From contig CALGAP010000005.1 in NCBI GenBank assembly GCA_937958995.1, forward strand, positions 248,001 to 312,000: 64,000 bases of DNA. The letters are read 5' to 3'. The stretch comes from an uncultured Chitinophagaceae bacterium (lineage in GTDB: Bacteria > Bacteroidota > Bacteroidia > Chitinophagales > Chitinophagaceae). The first letter of the stretch is position 1; every line of letters starts with the position of its first letter. Of the stretch, positions 16,665-24,421 are shown piece by piece. The notes below the pieces were generated by a model, which saw nothing but the letters and a program-made list of their open reading frames with translations, was not told the origin of the DNA and searched no databases. The translations under genes and the position numbers were made by a program.

Positions 16665-18800
16665 TCACACCAGCTCTTCTTTCGCCGTCTTCTGGTATTC
16701 ATCAATCAGCCTGCGTTGTTCATCAAACGGCACAGGCGCATATTCGTGAAATCGCTGCGTGAATTTGGCACGGCCCTGCGTTATAGAACGAAGAGAAGAA
16801 GAATAACCATTCATTTCTGCCAGCGGCACTTTTGCAATTACTTTCTGGAAATGTCCCTGCGTGTCGATGCCTTCCACAATGGCGCGGCGGCTTTGCAGAT
16901 CGCCCATAACGGCGCCGGTAAGCTCGTCGGGACATAACACTTCCACGTGATTGATAGGTTCCAGCAGTTGCGGATCGGCTTGCTGGAAGGCCTGTTTGAA
17001 AGCCATCAGGCCGGCAATCTTGAACGAAATATCATTGCTGTCAACGGGATGCATCTTACCATCGTACACGCACACACGCACATCGCGCACGTATGAACCG
17101 GTGAGCGGACCTGTCTGCATTTTTTCCATCACGCCCTTCAGTATCGACGGCAGGAAGCGTGCATCTATGGCGCCACCAACAATGCAATTATAAAACACCA
17201 ACTTTCCGCCCCAGTCTAGTTCATAGGTATCGCGTCCGCGCACGGTTAGTCCTGCGGGCTCGGGCATACCTTCATACCAGGGCTCGATGCGCATATACAC
17301 TTCGCCAAACTGTCCGGCGCCGCCACTTTGCTTCTTGTGACGATAACTGGACTCGGCCATCTTGCGAATGGTTTCGCGGTAAGGTATGCGCGGTCGGGTG
17401 AATTTCACTTCTACCTTATGCAGGTGTTCGATTTTCCATTTAGCCACCGCCAGATGCATATCGCCCTGGCAATGGATGAGCGTCTGCTTCAGCTCGGGTG
17501 ACACTTCCACAATCAGCGTAGGATCTTCTTCGCGAACCTGGTGCAATGCCTGCGCCAGTTTTTCTTCCTCCCCTTTCCTGATGGGCTCAATGGCCACGGT
17601 CATGTTGGGCGGAGGAAATGCTATTTTCGCCAGTTCATAGTTCCTGCCCTTAACATGAAGCGTGTTATTGACGTGCGTATTTTTCAGTTTGAGGGTAGCT
17701 CCTATATCGCCCGCTACCAGTTCCTGCGTAGGTGTCCGTTTGTTGCCTTCTACCAGGAATAACTGGTTGATCTTTTCTGTAACACCCGTGCTTTCGTTTT
17801 CCAGTTCCATACCGCTCCTGATGGTGCCTGAATACACTTTGAAGAAAGAAAGTTCACCAACATGCGGTTCCGAGACGGTTTTGAAGATAAACATACAGGC
17901 CGGTCCATTGGCGTCGCAGGGCAGTTTTTCAACGCTTTTGGTTTGCTGAGGCGGCATTTCATTGGCGCTGGGACAAACATTATCAATGAAACCCATCAGG
18001 CGGCCGCTGCCCATATTGCGCTCGGCCGACAGACAGAACAATGGGAAAAGATCATGATTGATCATGGCTTTTTTCAAACCTGTTTTCATTTCATCTTCGT
18101 CCAGTTCGCCCTTATCGAAATATTTTTCCATCAGCGTTTCGTCATTGCTGGCCACTGCTTCTATCAGTTCTTTGTGCAGAGTTTCGGCTCTTTCTTTTTC
18201 CTCGTCGGGAATGGGAAGTTTTTCGGGTTTGCCGCCGGCATCTTTGAATTTGTACATCGTCATGCGCAGCACGTCGATGATTTCGTGAAAACCGGCGCCC
18301 TGTTGCCGCGGGTATTGTACGACCACTACATTATTTCCGAAATGCGCCTTGGCTTCGCGCACGCATCTGTCGAAATCGGCATTATCGTCGTCAAGTTTGT
18401 TCACCGCAAATATCATCGGTGTCTTAAACTGCTCCGTATAATCCCAAATGATATCAGTGCCCACTTCCACACCCATGGCCGCGTTGATAAGCATTACGCC
18501 CGTATCGGCCACGCGCAGCGCTGAAATCACTTCGCCTACAAAATCGTCATAACCGGGCGTATCGATGATATTGATCTTATAGCCGCGCCATTTGGTGTGC
18601 AGCAGTTTTGAAAAAATAGAATTACCACGCTCTTGTTCCAGCTCGTGGTAATCACCCACTGTGTTTTTCTCCGCAATCGTGCCGCGGCGGGTAGTGAGGC
18701 CTGCTTCATATAGCATGCATTCCGCCAAGGTGGTCTTGCCGGAGCCGGCATGGCCCAGCAAGACTATATTTTTTACGTGTGAGGTATCAAACTCTGGCAT
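16665..18800 (-). CDS. EF-G-like translational GTPase (EF-G2 type)
   Basis: At 711 residues it has the five-domain layout of elongation factor G. GTPase motifs: P-loop GHAGSGKTTL, switch II DTPGYDDF, and NKLD for guanine recognition. Canonical EF-G has DTPGH; here the His is Tyr, as in the EF-G-like paralogue group, so GTP hydrolysis may be slow or differently triggered. C-terminal domains include PYRETIRKMAE and YDGKMHPVDSNDISFKIAG, typical of domains IV and V. It is not in an str ribosomal operon, supporting a secondary, non-essential paralogue, perhaps involved in ribosome recycling or stress. The neighbouring 125-residue coiled-coil gene lies upstream on the same strand. Confidence 0.88.
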   Translation of the reverse strand: MPEFDTSHVKNIVLLGHAGSGKTTLAECMLYEAGLTTRRGTIAEKNTVGDYHELEQERGNSIFSKLLHTKWRGYKINIIDTPGYDDFVGEVISALRVADTGVMLINAAMGVEVGTDIIWDYTEQFKTPMIFAVNKLDDDNADFDRCVREAKAHFGNNVVVVQYPRQQGAGFHEIIDVLRMTMYKFKDAGGKPEKLPIPDEEKERAETLHKELIEAVASNDETLMEKYFDKGELDEDEMKTGLKKAMINHDLFPLFCLSAERNMGSGRLMGFIDNVCPSANEMPPQQTKSVEKLPCDANGPACMFIFKTVSEPHVGELSFFKVYSGTIRSGMELENESTGVTEKINQLFLVEGNKRTPTQELVAGDIGATLKLKNTHVNNTLHVKGRNYELAKIAFPPPNMTVAIEPIRKGEEEKLAQALHQVREEDPTLIVEVSPELKQTLIHCQGDMHLAVAKWKIEHLHKVEVKFTRPRIPYRETIRKMAESSYRHKKQSGGAGQFGEVYMRIEPWYEGMPEPAGLTVRGRDTYELDWGGKLVFYNCIVGGAIDARFLPSILKGVMEKMQTGPLTGSYVRDVRVCVYDGKMHPVDSNDISFKIAGLMAFKQAFQQADPQLLEPINHVEVLCPDELTGAVMGDLQSRRAIVEGIDTQGHFQKVIAKVPLAEMNGYSSSLRSITQGRAKFTQRFHEYAPVPFDEQRRLIDEYQKTAKEELV

Positions 18801-18946
18801 AGCAATATGTTTGAGAAGGTGAATGGTATGATTATGAAAATCCGAATAGGAAAACGCGGAAATCGAATAGTAATCCGAACTCCGTAATGTGAGTCTGACC
18901 AGTCGAATATCTTCTCCGGATTTCGATCTTATGTTTTCGAAATTCC

Positions 18947-19324
18947 TTAGTGGATCACCGTGTTGAAATGTTCAAATTCCTGCCGGAGATCCTGCAACGT
19001 ATGTTCCAGTTGCTGGAACTCTTCGTATAAATTTTCGTGATGCGCTACAATGTCGTCTGAAACTGATCCGGTGGCCGCCATCTGGGCTTCGAGTTGTCGC
19101 TGGTGAACTTTGATGGCTTGTTTGAGGTCGTGAATGTTAATGAGCTGAATGTGGAACTGATTGTCGAGATGTTCAACTTCGAGTAAAACGTCTCTTTGTG
19201 TCTGACGTCCGGCCAGGTCCTGGAGGCGGAGTTTATACCTGCTGAATTCGTCTTTGTAAGAACGCAATGTCTCCCTCCAGGCATTGCATTCTTTAGAAAG
19301 CTGTGCGACTTCTGTAGTTACCAT
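18947..19324 (-). CDS. Coiled-coil hypothetical protein
   Basis: 125 residues, strongly helical with heptad-like hydrophobics and many Gln/Glu/His (QQLEHTLQDLRQEFEHF). There is no signal peptide and no known domain. It lies 146 bp upstream of the EF-G-like gene on the same strand; the gap contains ggatt/aatcc-rich repeat sequence, so cotranscription is uncertain. I do not recognise the family; a structural or adaptor role would fit a coiled coil, but nothing in the sequence points to a partner. Confidence 0.7.
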   Translation of the reverse strand: MVTTEVAQLSKECNAWRETLRSYKDEFSRYKLRLQDLAGRQTQRDVLLEVEHLDNQFHIQLINIHDLKQAIKVHQRQLEAQMAATGSVSDDIVAHHENLYEEFQQLEHTLQDLRQEFEHFNTVIH

Positions 19325-19559
19325 GGGAGAAAAAATTTAGGTGAAGAAATAAAGTAACACTGAGAAAGAACCAGGTTGTTTTCAAGGAGGCAGGGTAGTT
19401 TCAAAAGTGTAACCTAATTTAAGAAAGATTTGCTGAAATAATCATGACCTTATATAAAAAAATTATGCACCCCGTTAACACATCAGTACCCAATACGAAG
19501 CCCCCGCACCGGAACATGGTTGACCGATGCAGGGGCCTTGAATCCAAAAACCCTCATTC

Positions 19560-20339
19560 TTATCGCTTTATCACCTTAAATTGAAATTGACCTCCCTTAT
19601 GCCTTACCTGTAAGAAATAAACGCCCGATGGTTCCTTCCTTAAATCCAGTGTATAAACTCCATTTGATATAACCTGCTGAGACAGTTGCTTAACCACCAT
19701 GCCAGAGCCGTTGTAAAGTGTGAATGAAGCGGTGGTCACATTTGCGGGCATTCTCACTACGCAATAAGCATCTACAGGGTTGGGGTAAACACTTATAATA
19801 CCCGTATAGTCGGCAACAGCATTTACTGCTATTACTTTCGAGTGAACCTGTTTCCCATTTACATCAACCATTCGTACCCGGTAATAAACAGTTTTTTTCA
19901 CAGCTTCGTCGCGGAATATATATTGCCAGTTATTGTTTGCAGCAGACAAAAATTGGTTCCTCGTTTTCTCACCTATATCTTTAAACGACAAACCATCATC
20001 GCTTCGCTGGATATAGAACTTGTCGATGGTTTCGTCCTGCACCACTACCCATTCCAGGTTGATGGCATGATCTTCCCTGGTGGCCTTGAATGAAACAAAT
20101 TCAAGCGGGAGCGCAGATTGTCCACCTTCGAGAAAGAAGCCGGAGAATGAAGGAACAGTGAATTCGATGAAATGATCTTGGCCGTAGCTGCCGCTGGTAT
20201 TTTGCAATATCACACTGGCAGTGCCCGCGAATACCGGTCCGCACGGAGCGTTGGTTTTGTTTATTTTCAAGGACCCTACACCGGTTATGTTTGCGTCAAC
20301 AGCCTGAAGTGCCTGCAATTCTGCGTCTTTGATATACAA
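19560..20339 (-). CDS. C-terminal piece of a frameshifted T9SS cargo protein (sorting domain)
   Basis: It begins in mid-domain (YIKDAELQALQA) and continues through a T9SS-associated beta domain (LPLEFVSFKATREDHAINLEW) to a type A sorting signal (SVYPNPVDAYCVVRMP, then GVYFLQVRHKGGQFQFKVIKR). The C-terminal signal would be cleaved as the protein is exported and anchored by the type IX system. The first residues join exactly to the end of the frame at 20296-22818: ..ARVRF + YIKDAEL, matching VRFYITKEEYDRL in the paralogue at 61179-64000. It is therefore the 3' part of one gene and is unlikely to be expressed alone, as it lacks a signal peptide. Confidence 0.8.
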   Translation of the reverse strand: MYIKDAELQALQAVDANITGVGSLKINKTNAPCGPVFAGTASVILQNTSGSYGQDHFIEFTVPSFSGFFLEGGQSALPLEFVSFKATREDHAINLEWVVVQDETIDKFYIQRSDDGLSFKDIGEKTRNQFLSAANNNWQYIFRDEAVKKTVYYRVRMVDVNGKQVHSKVIAVNAVADYTGIISVYPNPVDAYCVVRMPANVTTASFTLYNGSGMVVKQLSQQVISNGVYTLDLRKEPSGVYFLQVRHKGGQFQFKVIKR

Positions 20340-22818
20340 ACCTTACTCTCGCGCCTCCGGCATTCTGAGGGTTGATCGACAAATTCCTGTCGAGGTAATA
20401 ATGACCATTCAGGTTGCGCACCGAACCACTTGTATTTACAAACAAGTTGGCATCCACTACTCCCAGTTCTGCACCCCTTGCATTTATTTCGGCGATGATT
20501 CGGTTGTTCCCGTCCAACAGCGGCACCCACATGTGCGTATTGGCATGTGCTGCATCAATGGTGAGTGGTTCTGCCGGCACACAACTGCCGCCATCTGCTA
20601 TCGGCACCAGCACGGTAGGATCCCAGGCGCAGATGGCAAATTCACCATAGGCCAGCGGGAATTTTCTTACCACGCGGAAATAAATGGTTTCACCGGGCGT
20701 GCGGCCTGTTAATGAAATGCGCGGGTGCAGCTCATTGGGCGAGGGCTCGGGATTGCCGTCATCATCGCAGGTGATAAAAGTCAGCGACCTGCAGTCGCCA
20801 TAGTAAGCTTCCATCAACAGGTCTTCCGCTGCATTGTTGCTGAGCACGGATGTTTGTACTACCAGGTTACCCGAAGCCGGCACAGTTGCCCTGAACCACA
20901 CATCTTCGCTGGTGCCACCCGCCGAGCAGGCAGGAGCGCCAAATCCAGGGGAAGTGGTTGCATTTTTCAGTGAGCCCATTACGGGCGTTGTGCAGAATCC
21001 ATCACCCGTCAACAGGACTGTTGCATCGGAACATTCATCATTGGGCGGCAAACCGGTGTTGACCACGCAAAAATCAAATTCTATAAAGTTATTTACATCA
21101 TAGCTAAAGAATTGCAACAGATACGTCTTCCCGGCTATCAATCCTCCCACTAATACGCTGCCGTTTGTTCCTTCATTGGCTGAACATATCAATGCCGACG
21201 GTAACGATGCACAATCGCCCTGGTGCACTGCAACGCCCAGTGCAGGACTACCTGTACCTGCCAGTTTTGTCACATTGCTGAAATTGATTCGCACTGCATT
21301 GGAAGTAGCCAAAAAGGAATACCAGGTATCATCGTCGTTAAAAGTCGCACAGGATGGATCGGGTGACGACCTGGTAGCGCCTGCTGTGGACGCGTGGATG
21401 GGATTACTGCAATCGCTGTCCTGTTCCTGCAATGTTATCGGTATAGCATTGGCGCACTCATCATTCGGTGCAGTCGGAACATTCAGGATATAAACATCTA
21501 CAGAAACCGTGTTGCCGCCCGTAAGCGTCGACCACAAGCGCAGGTAATATTCCTCTCCAGGCACCAGGCCGTTGATAATATTTTCACCTACAGCAGAGCC
21601 CAGCGTATTACAAGCCAGTGTGGTTGAGCTGGTCGGGCACGCAGCATGATACAACGCAAAACCTGCGGTTCCGTTTGACCCGGTTTCGTTCACGATGGCA
21701 TTTTTTAAGCCCAACACAATCGTTGGCGTAGTGGCGCTAAACCTATACCACACATCGTCGTTGTTTTCATTGGCAGCGCAGCCAGGTTCGTTGGGCGACT
21801 CCGTGCCGCCCGAAGTGCTGATCCTTGTCGGTGTATAGGCATCGCCCAGGTTGAATGTATTTAATGGTATGGCATTCGCGCACTCGTCGTTGGCGGCCAC
21901 ATTCACATCAATCACGCAAAAATCAAAAGTCATGTAGTTATTGTCCGCCAGTGAAAAAAAGCGGATATAGTAAGTTTCTCCGGCAGTGAGGCCGCCCACC
22001 GTTACCGAACCACTGTTTGAACCCAGGTTGCCGCTACAGCTGAAGGTGGCAGTTGTAGCAGGACAAGTTCCTTCATACAGCGCATAACCAACATTTGCGT
22101 TGGCATTGCTGGTAGCCAGCCTTGCATTATTGAATACTATGCGCGCCGCGCTTGTGTTAGCGGTAAATGAGTACCATATATCGTCATTGCTGCTGGTACC
22201 TGCACACGATGCATTGGGAGTGGATCGCGTGGCTCCGACTGTAGATGCAGGTATTGGTGAAGTGCAGGCACTTCCTGCCGGCAAAGGATTAATAACCTGG
22301 GCTCCAGCACACTCATCATTAGCAGGCGCGGCAGGCACTTCCTGGATACAGAAATCAATTTCCATCACTATGCCCGCTGTAAGCGACCACAAACGCAAAT
22401 AGTAAGTTGTGCCGGGCGTGAGTCCGTCAACAATGCGCAGTCCCGTACCCGCTGTATTTACCGCGAAACAAACAAAACTGGCGGTAGTGGTCGGGCAACC
22501 GCCTTCGTACAGGGCAAAGCCTGGCGATGTCTGTTTGCCCGTGGCCGCATTTCTCGCATTGCTGTAGCGAAAAACAATGGACGAGGAGCTGGCAATAAAC
22601 CGATACCAGGTATCATCATCCGGCGGTGTGGTGCATGATGGCCCGGGAACAGATTGAGTAGCGTTCAAAGTGCTGGCGCTGACAGAGGCGGAGCAGGTGG
22701 CTCCGAACGGCGTAGTGCTTATTAAGGTGGCGTCGGCGCAGTTATCATTGTCCGGTGCCTGCGCATTTGACATTAAACATGCACAGGAAAAGATCCATAT
22801 TATGAAGAGTTGTTTCAT
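20296..22818 (-). CDS. Secreted multi-repeat T9SS cargo protein, N-terminal piece of the frameshifted gene
   Basis: Signal peptide (LMSNAQ), then five tandem ~150-residue repeats, each opening with a NDxC motif (NDNCADATLI, NDECAGAQVI, NDECANAIPL, NDECANAIPI, NDECSDATVL) and containing a DDTWYRF-like strand and a GLTPGTTYYLRLW-like strand. A further module follows (TIDAAHANTHMWVPLLDGN ... YYLDRNLSINP) that is shared with the T9SS protein at the right edge of the window. The frame then shifts at about 20330-20345 (one extra base after AGGTTT, or loss of an AT unit), giving the stop RRRIAGTSGC. With the piece at 19560-20339 the full product would be about 1085 residues. Likely a surface protein for adhesion or glycan binding; no catalytic motif is visible. 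Confidence 0.82.
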   Translation of the reverse strand: MKQLFIIWIFSCACLMSNAQAPDNDNCADATLISTTPFGATCSASVSASTLNATQSVPGPSCTTPPDDDTWYRFIASSSSIVFRYSNARNAATGKQTSPGFALYEGGCPTTTASFVCFAVNTAGTGLRIVDGLTPGTTYYLRLWSLTAGIVMEIDFCIQEVPAAPANDECAGAQVINPLPAGSACTSPIPASTVGATRSTPNASCAGTSSNDDIWYSFTANTSAARIVFNNARLATSNANANVGYALYEGTCPATTATFSCSGNLGSNSGSVTVGGLTAGETYYIRFFSLADNNYMTFDFCVIDVNVAANDECANAIPLNTFNLGDAYTPTRISTSGGTESPNEPGCAANENNDDVWYRFSATTPTIVLGLKNAIVNETGSNGTAGFALYHAACPTSSTTLACNTLGSAVGENIINGLVPGEEYYLRLWSTLTGGNTVSVDVYILNVPTAPNDECANAIPITLQEQDSDCSNPIHASTAGATRSSPDPSCATFNDDDTWYSFLATSNAVRINFSNVTKLAGTGSPALGVAVHQGDCASLPSALICSANEGTNGSVLVGGLIAGKTYLLQFFSYDVNNFIEFDFCVVNTGLPPNDECSDATVLLTGDGFCTTPVMGSLKNATTSPGFGAPACSAGGTSEDVWFRATVPASGNLVVQTSVLSNNAAEDLLMEAYYGDCRSLTFITCDDDGNPEPSPNELHPRISLTGRTPGETIYFRVVRKFPLAYGEFAICAWDPTVLVPIADGGSCVPAEPLTIDAAHANTHMWVPLLDGNNRIIAEINARGAELGVVDANLFVNTSGSVRNLNGHYYLDRNLSINPQNAGGARVRFVYQRRRIAGTSGC

Positions 22819-22837
22819 GCCTTTTAAAATTTTAAGA

Positions 22838-22867
22838 GTAGAGACGCAAATCTCGTTGCGCCTCTAC
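22838..22867. repeat. 12-bp palindromic repeat (GTAGAGACGCAA type)
   Basis: GTAGAGACGCAA (22838-22849), loop ATCTCG, TTGCGCCTCTAC (22856-22867), one mismatch. On the minus strand it follows the stop of the 74-residue gene and is trailed by TCTTAAAATTTT, so it may end that transcript. The same GTAGAGACGCAA palindrome is, to my knowledge, a common dispersed intergenic repeat in Bacteroidota and some other phyla. Confidence 0.55.
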
Positions 22868-22882
22868 GTAGTTAACCGGTGC

Positions 22883-23107
22883 TTAGCCCTCGCCCGCAAC
22901 TACGCCATAAGCCTTGAAGAGATCGGTTTGCAGATCGACGACTTTGTCGATCAGTTTATCGAGCTTTTTTTCATAACCAGGCTCACCGGGAATGATGGAC
23001 TCCGCGAATACTTTTGCGGCTTCTTTTCTTAAATCCTGGTATTTACCCAGGAAATTACCGGCCACTTTTAAGAGGCCTGAGGTAACGCTCTGACAACTTG
23101 CTTTCAT
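22883..23107 (-). CDS. Small hypothetical protein
   Basis: 74 residues: a short N-terminal stretch with one Cys, then an amphipathic helical region (DKLIDKVVDLQTDLFKAYG). No domain recognised. Its start is preceded, at 10 nt, by an ATTCATTAA..TTAAA leader that the neighbouring lipoprotein gene (23225-23452) also has at 10 nt, which supports both being genuine, similarly controlled genes. The two lie immediately downstream of the two-component array. Confidence 0.6.
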   Translation of the reverse strand: MKASCQSVTSGLLKVAGNFLGKYQDLRKEAAKVFAESIIPGEPGYEKKLDKLIDKVVDLQTDLFKAYGVVAGEG

Positions 23108-23224
23108 TGTGATAGATTTAATGATTAATGAATAAAAAAGATTTGGTCTGATACCAGTAACAGTAGTGTTCAGTAAGCGTATTGGATAATAAAAGCAGTG
23201 ATCAGGAAGGGAGATGAGAGGATT

Positions 23225-23452
23225 TTAAAAATTGCAGGAGATTTCTTTGCCGGCATTTTTGCTTCGGAATGCGCTTTCCTCGGCCTCTGAGCAGACTTTG
23301 GCTTCATCTTGCACGCCATCTACACCAAAGGCTTTGCAGGTACGACAATCGCCATTATCGTCACCCTTTTTGCTGCAGCCTGAACTATGCACGAGCGTGA
23401 TGGTAAAAATGAGGAAAGCAAAAAGCATAAACGGCCTTACAGACTTTTTCAT
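23225..23452 (-). CDS. Small Cys-rich lipoprotein
   Basis: 75 residues. Signal peptide with lipobox HSSGC (mature Cys near residue 27), followed by a short domain with four more cysteines (CRTCKAFG, AKVCSEAEE, EISCNF), compatible with two disulfide bonds in the periplasm. No family recognised. It is downstream of the LuxR-type regulator gene (23554-24177) on the same strand, 101 nt away, and could be co-transcribed with it or be a target. An imperfect palindrome AATGAATT/AATTCATT (23473-23499) lies upstream of its start. Confidence 0.65.
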   Translation of the reverse strand: MKKSVRPFMLFAFLIFTITLVHSSGCSKKGDDNGDCRTCKAFGVDGVQDEAKVCSEAEESAFRSKNAGKEISCNF

Positions 23453-23553
23453 GATGAAAATTTTAATTGGTTAATGAATTCGACAAACCAAAATTCATTC
23501 ATGAAACATAGGAGGCCGTTACCCCTTGGGGTGATTTTAAAAATTTGCGGGAA

Positions 23554-24177
23554 CTACTTTAACATCAATTCTCGCAAGCGTACAATTACGGTGGCGCGCG
23601 AAATAGCGTCGAGCTTCAGGTAGGCATTTTTGATATGAACTTTTACGGTATTGGTACTCACAAAAAGCTTCTCCGCAATCTGGTGATTGCTAAATCCTTC
23701 ATAGATAAGTTGTATCACATCGAATTCACGCATGGAAAGCGGCGAAGGCAGGAGCTGGTTGATCTTATGCAGCACCAGGTCGGGAAACTGGTGCTTATTT
23801 TTTTGCGTGAAATTGTGCAGGGCCACTTCCAGCGTGGCACACAGTCCCGCTTCAGTAAAGGGTTTTACAATATATCCCGAAGGGCCTGTATGCTTAGCCA
23901 GCTCCAGGGTCTTGCGGTCGCTATAGGAAGTGAGATATACAAACGGAATATAAAACCGTTCATTGATGGCATTAGCGATCGAAATGCCTTCCTGCCCGCC
24001 ATTGAGGTTAATGTCAATCATGGCTATATCCGGCGGATTGCGTGCCAGTTCTGGTAATGCATCTTCAGCGGAATACACGATTCCTGTAACACGATAATCG
24101 CAACGCCTGAGGCAGGCTGCAATATCTTCCGCTATCAGCGGCTCATCTTCAATGATCAGCACTTTGATATCATTCAT
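23554..24177 (-). CDS. NarL/FixJ-type response regulator, array copy 1
   Basis: 207 residues: receiver domain with acid pocket IIEDEP and phospho-acceptor D55 (MIDINL), then a LuxR-type helix-turn-helix (LSMREFDVIQLIYEGFSNHQ, then STNTVKVHIKNAYLKL). It is a paralogue of the regulator at 26195-26818 with the same length and the same core motifs. Its start lies 8 nt inside the 3' end of the upstream kinase gene in the kinase's ancestral frame, indicating a coupled kinase-regulator operon. Confidence 0.92.
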   Translation of the reverse strand: MNDIKVLIIEDEPLIAEDIAACLRRCDYRVTGIVYSAEDALPELARNPPDIAMIDINLNGGQEGISIANAINERFYIPFVYLTSYSDRKTLELAKHTGPSGYIVKPFTEAGLCATLEVALHNFTQKNKHQFPDLVLHKINQLLPSPLSMREFDVIQLIYEGFSNHQIAEKLFVSTNTVKVHIKNAYLKLDAISRATVIVRLRELMLK

Positions 24178-24421
24178 GAACGGGCCTTTTATAGTTGCGA
24201 ATAATGAGTTCCACTTTGGTGCCGTCTTCGGAGTATATCTTCATATCTCCCTTCATCTTTTGAATAAATGCGTGAATCATCTTAAATCCGAAAGTCCCCG
24301 CTTCGTTGATATGTATATCCGGTGGAAGTCCTACCCCATTATCATACACGCAAATTCCCAGGTGATCATTGCTTTCTTCAAAAATGATTTTGATGGTGCC
24401 CTGTCCGCCAGGAATACTTAA
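24170..24421 (-). pseudogene. Out-of-frame C-terminus of the TPR histidine kinase (HATPase fragment)
   Basis: Reading the minus strand from 24421 in the frame ending at 24170 gives a clear second half of a HATPase domain: IPGGQGTIKIIFEE, then YDNGVGLPPDIHINEAGTFG and KMKGDMKIYSEDGTKVELII. It aligns with the intact paralogue's DNGDGFPPD..TSFGIKLIKAF..EMQIAKYK. The upstream kinase ORF runs past this point in another frame and stops at 24378. The junction lies at about 24411-24417. The fragment has no start of its own, and its stop overlaps the regulator start by 8 nt, as expected for the original gene end. Confidence 0.75.

Noticed and set aside
17862..18524. 220-residue plus-strand ORF
   Set aside because: Lies entirely antisense to the EF-G-like gene; no recognised motif, His/Phe-rich shadow.
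19498..19541. GC-rich imperfect hairpin after the T9SS gene as terminator
   Set aside because: Internal mismatches and no T-run on the required strand; too weak to call.
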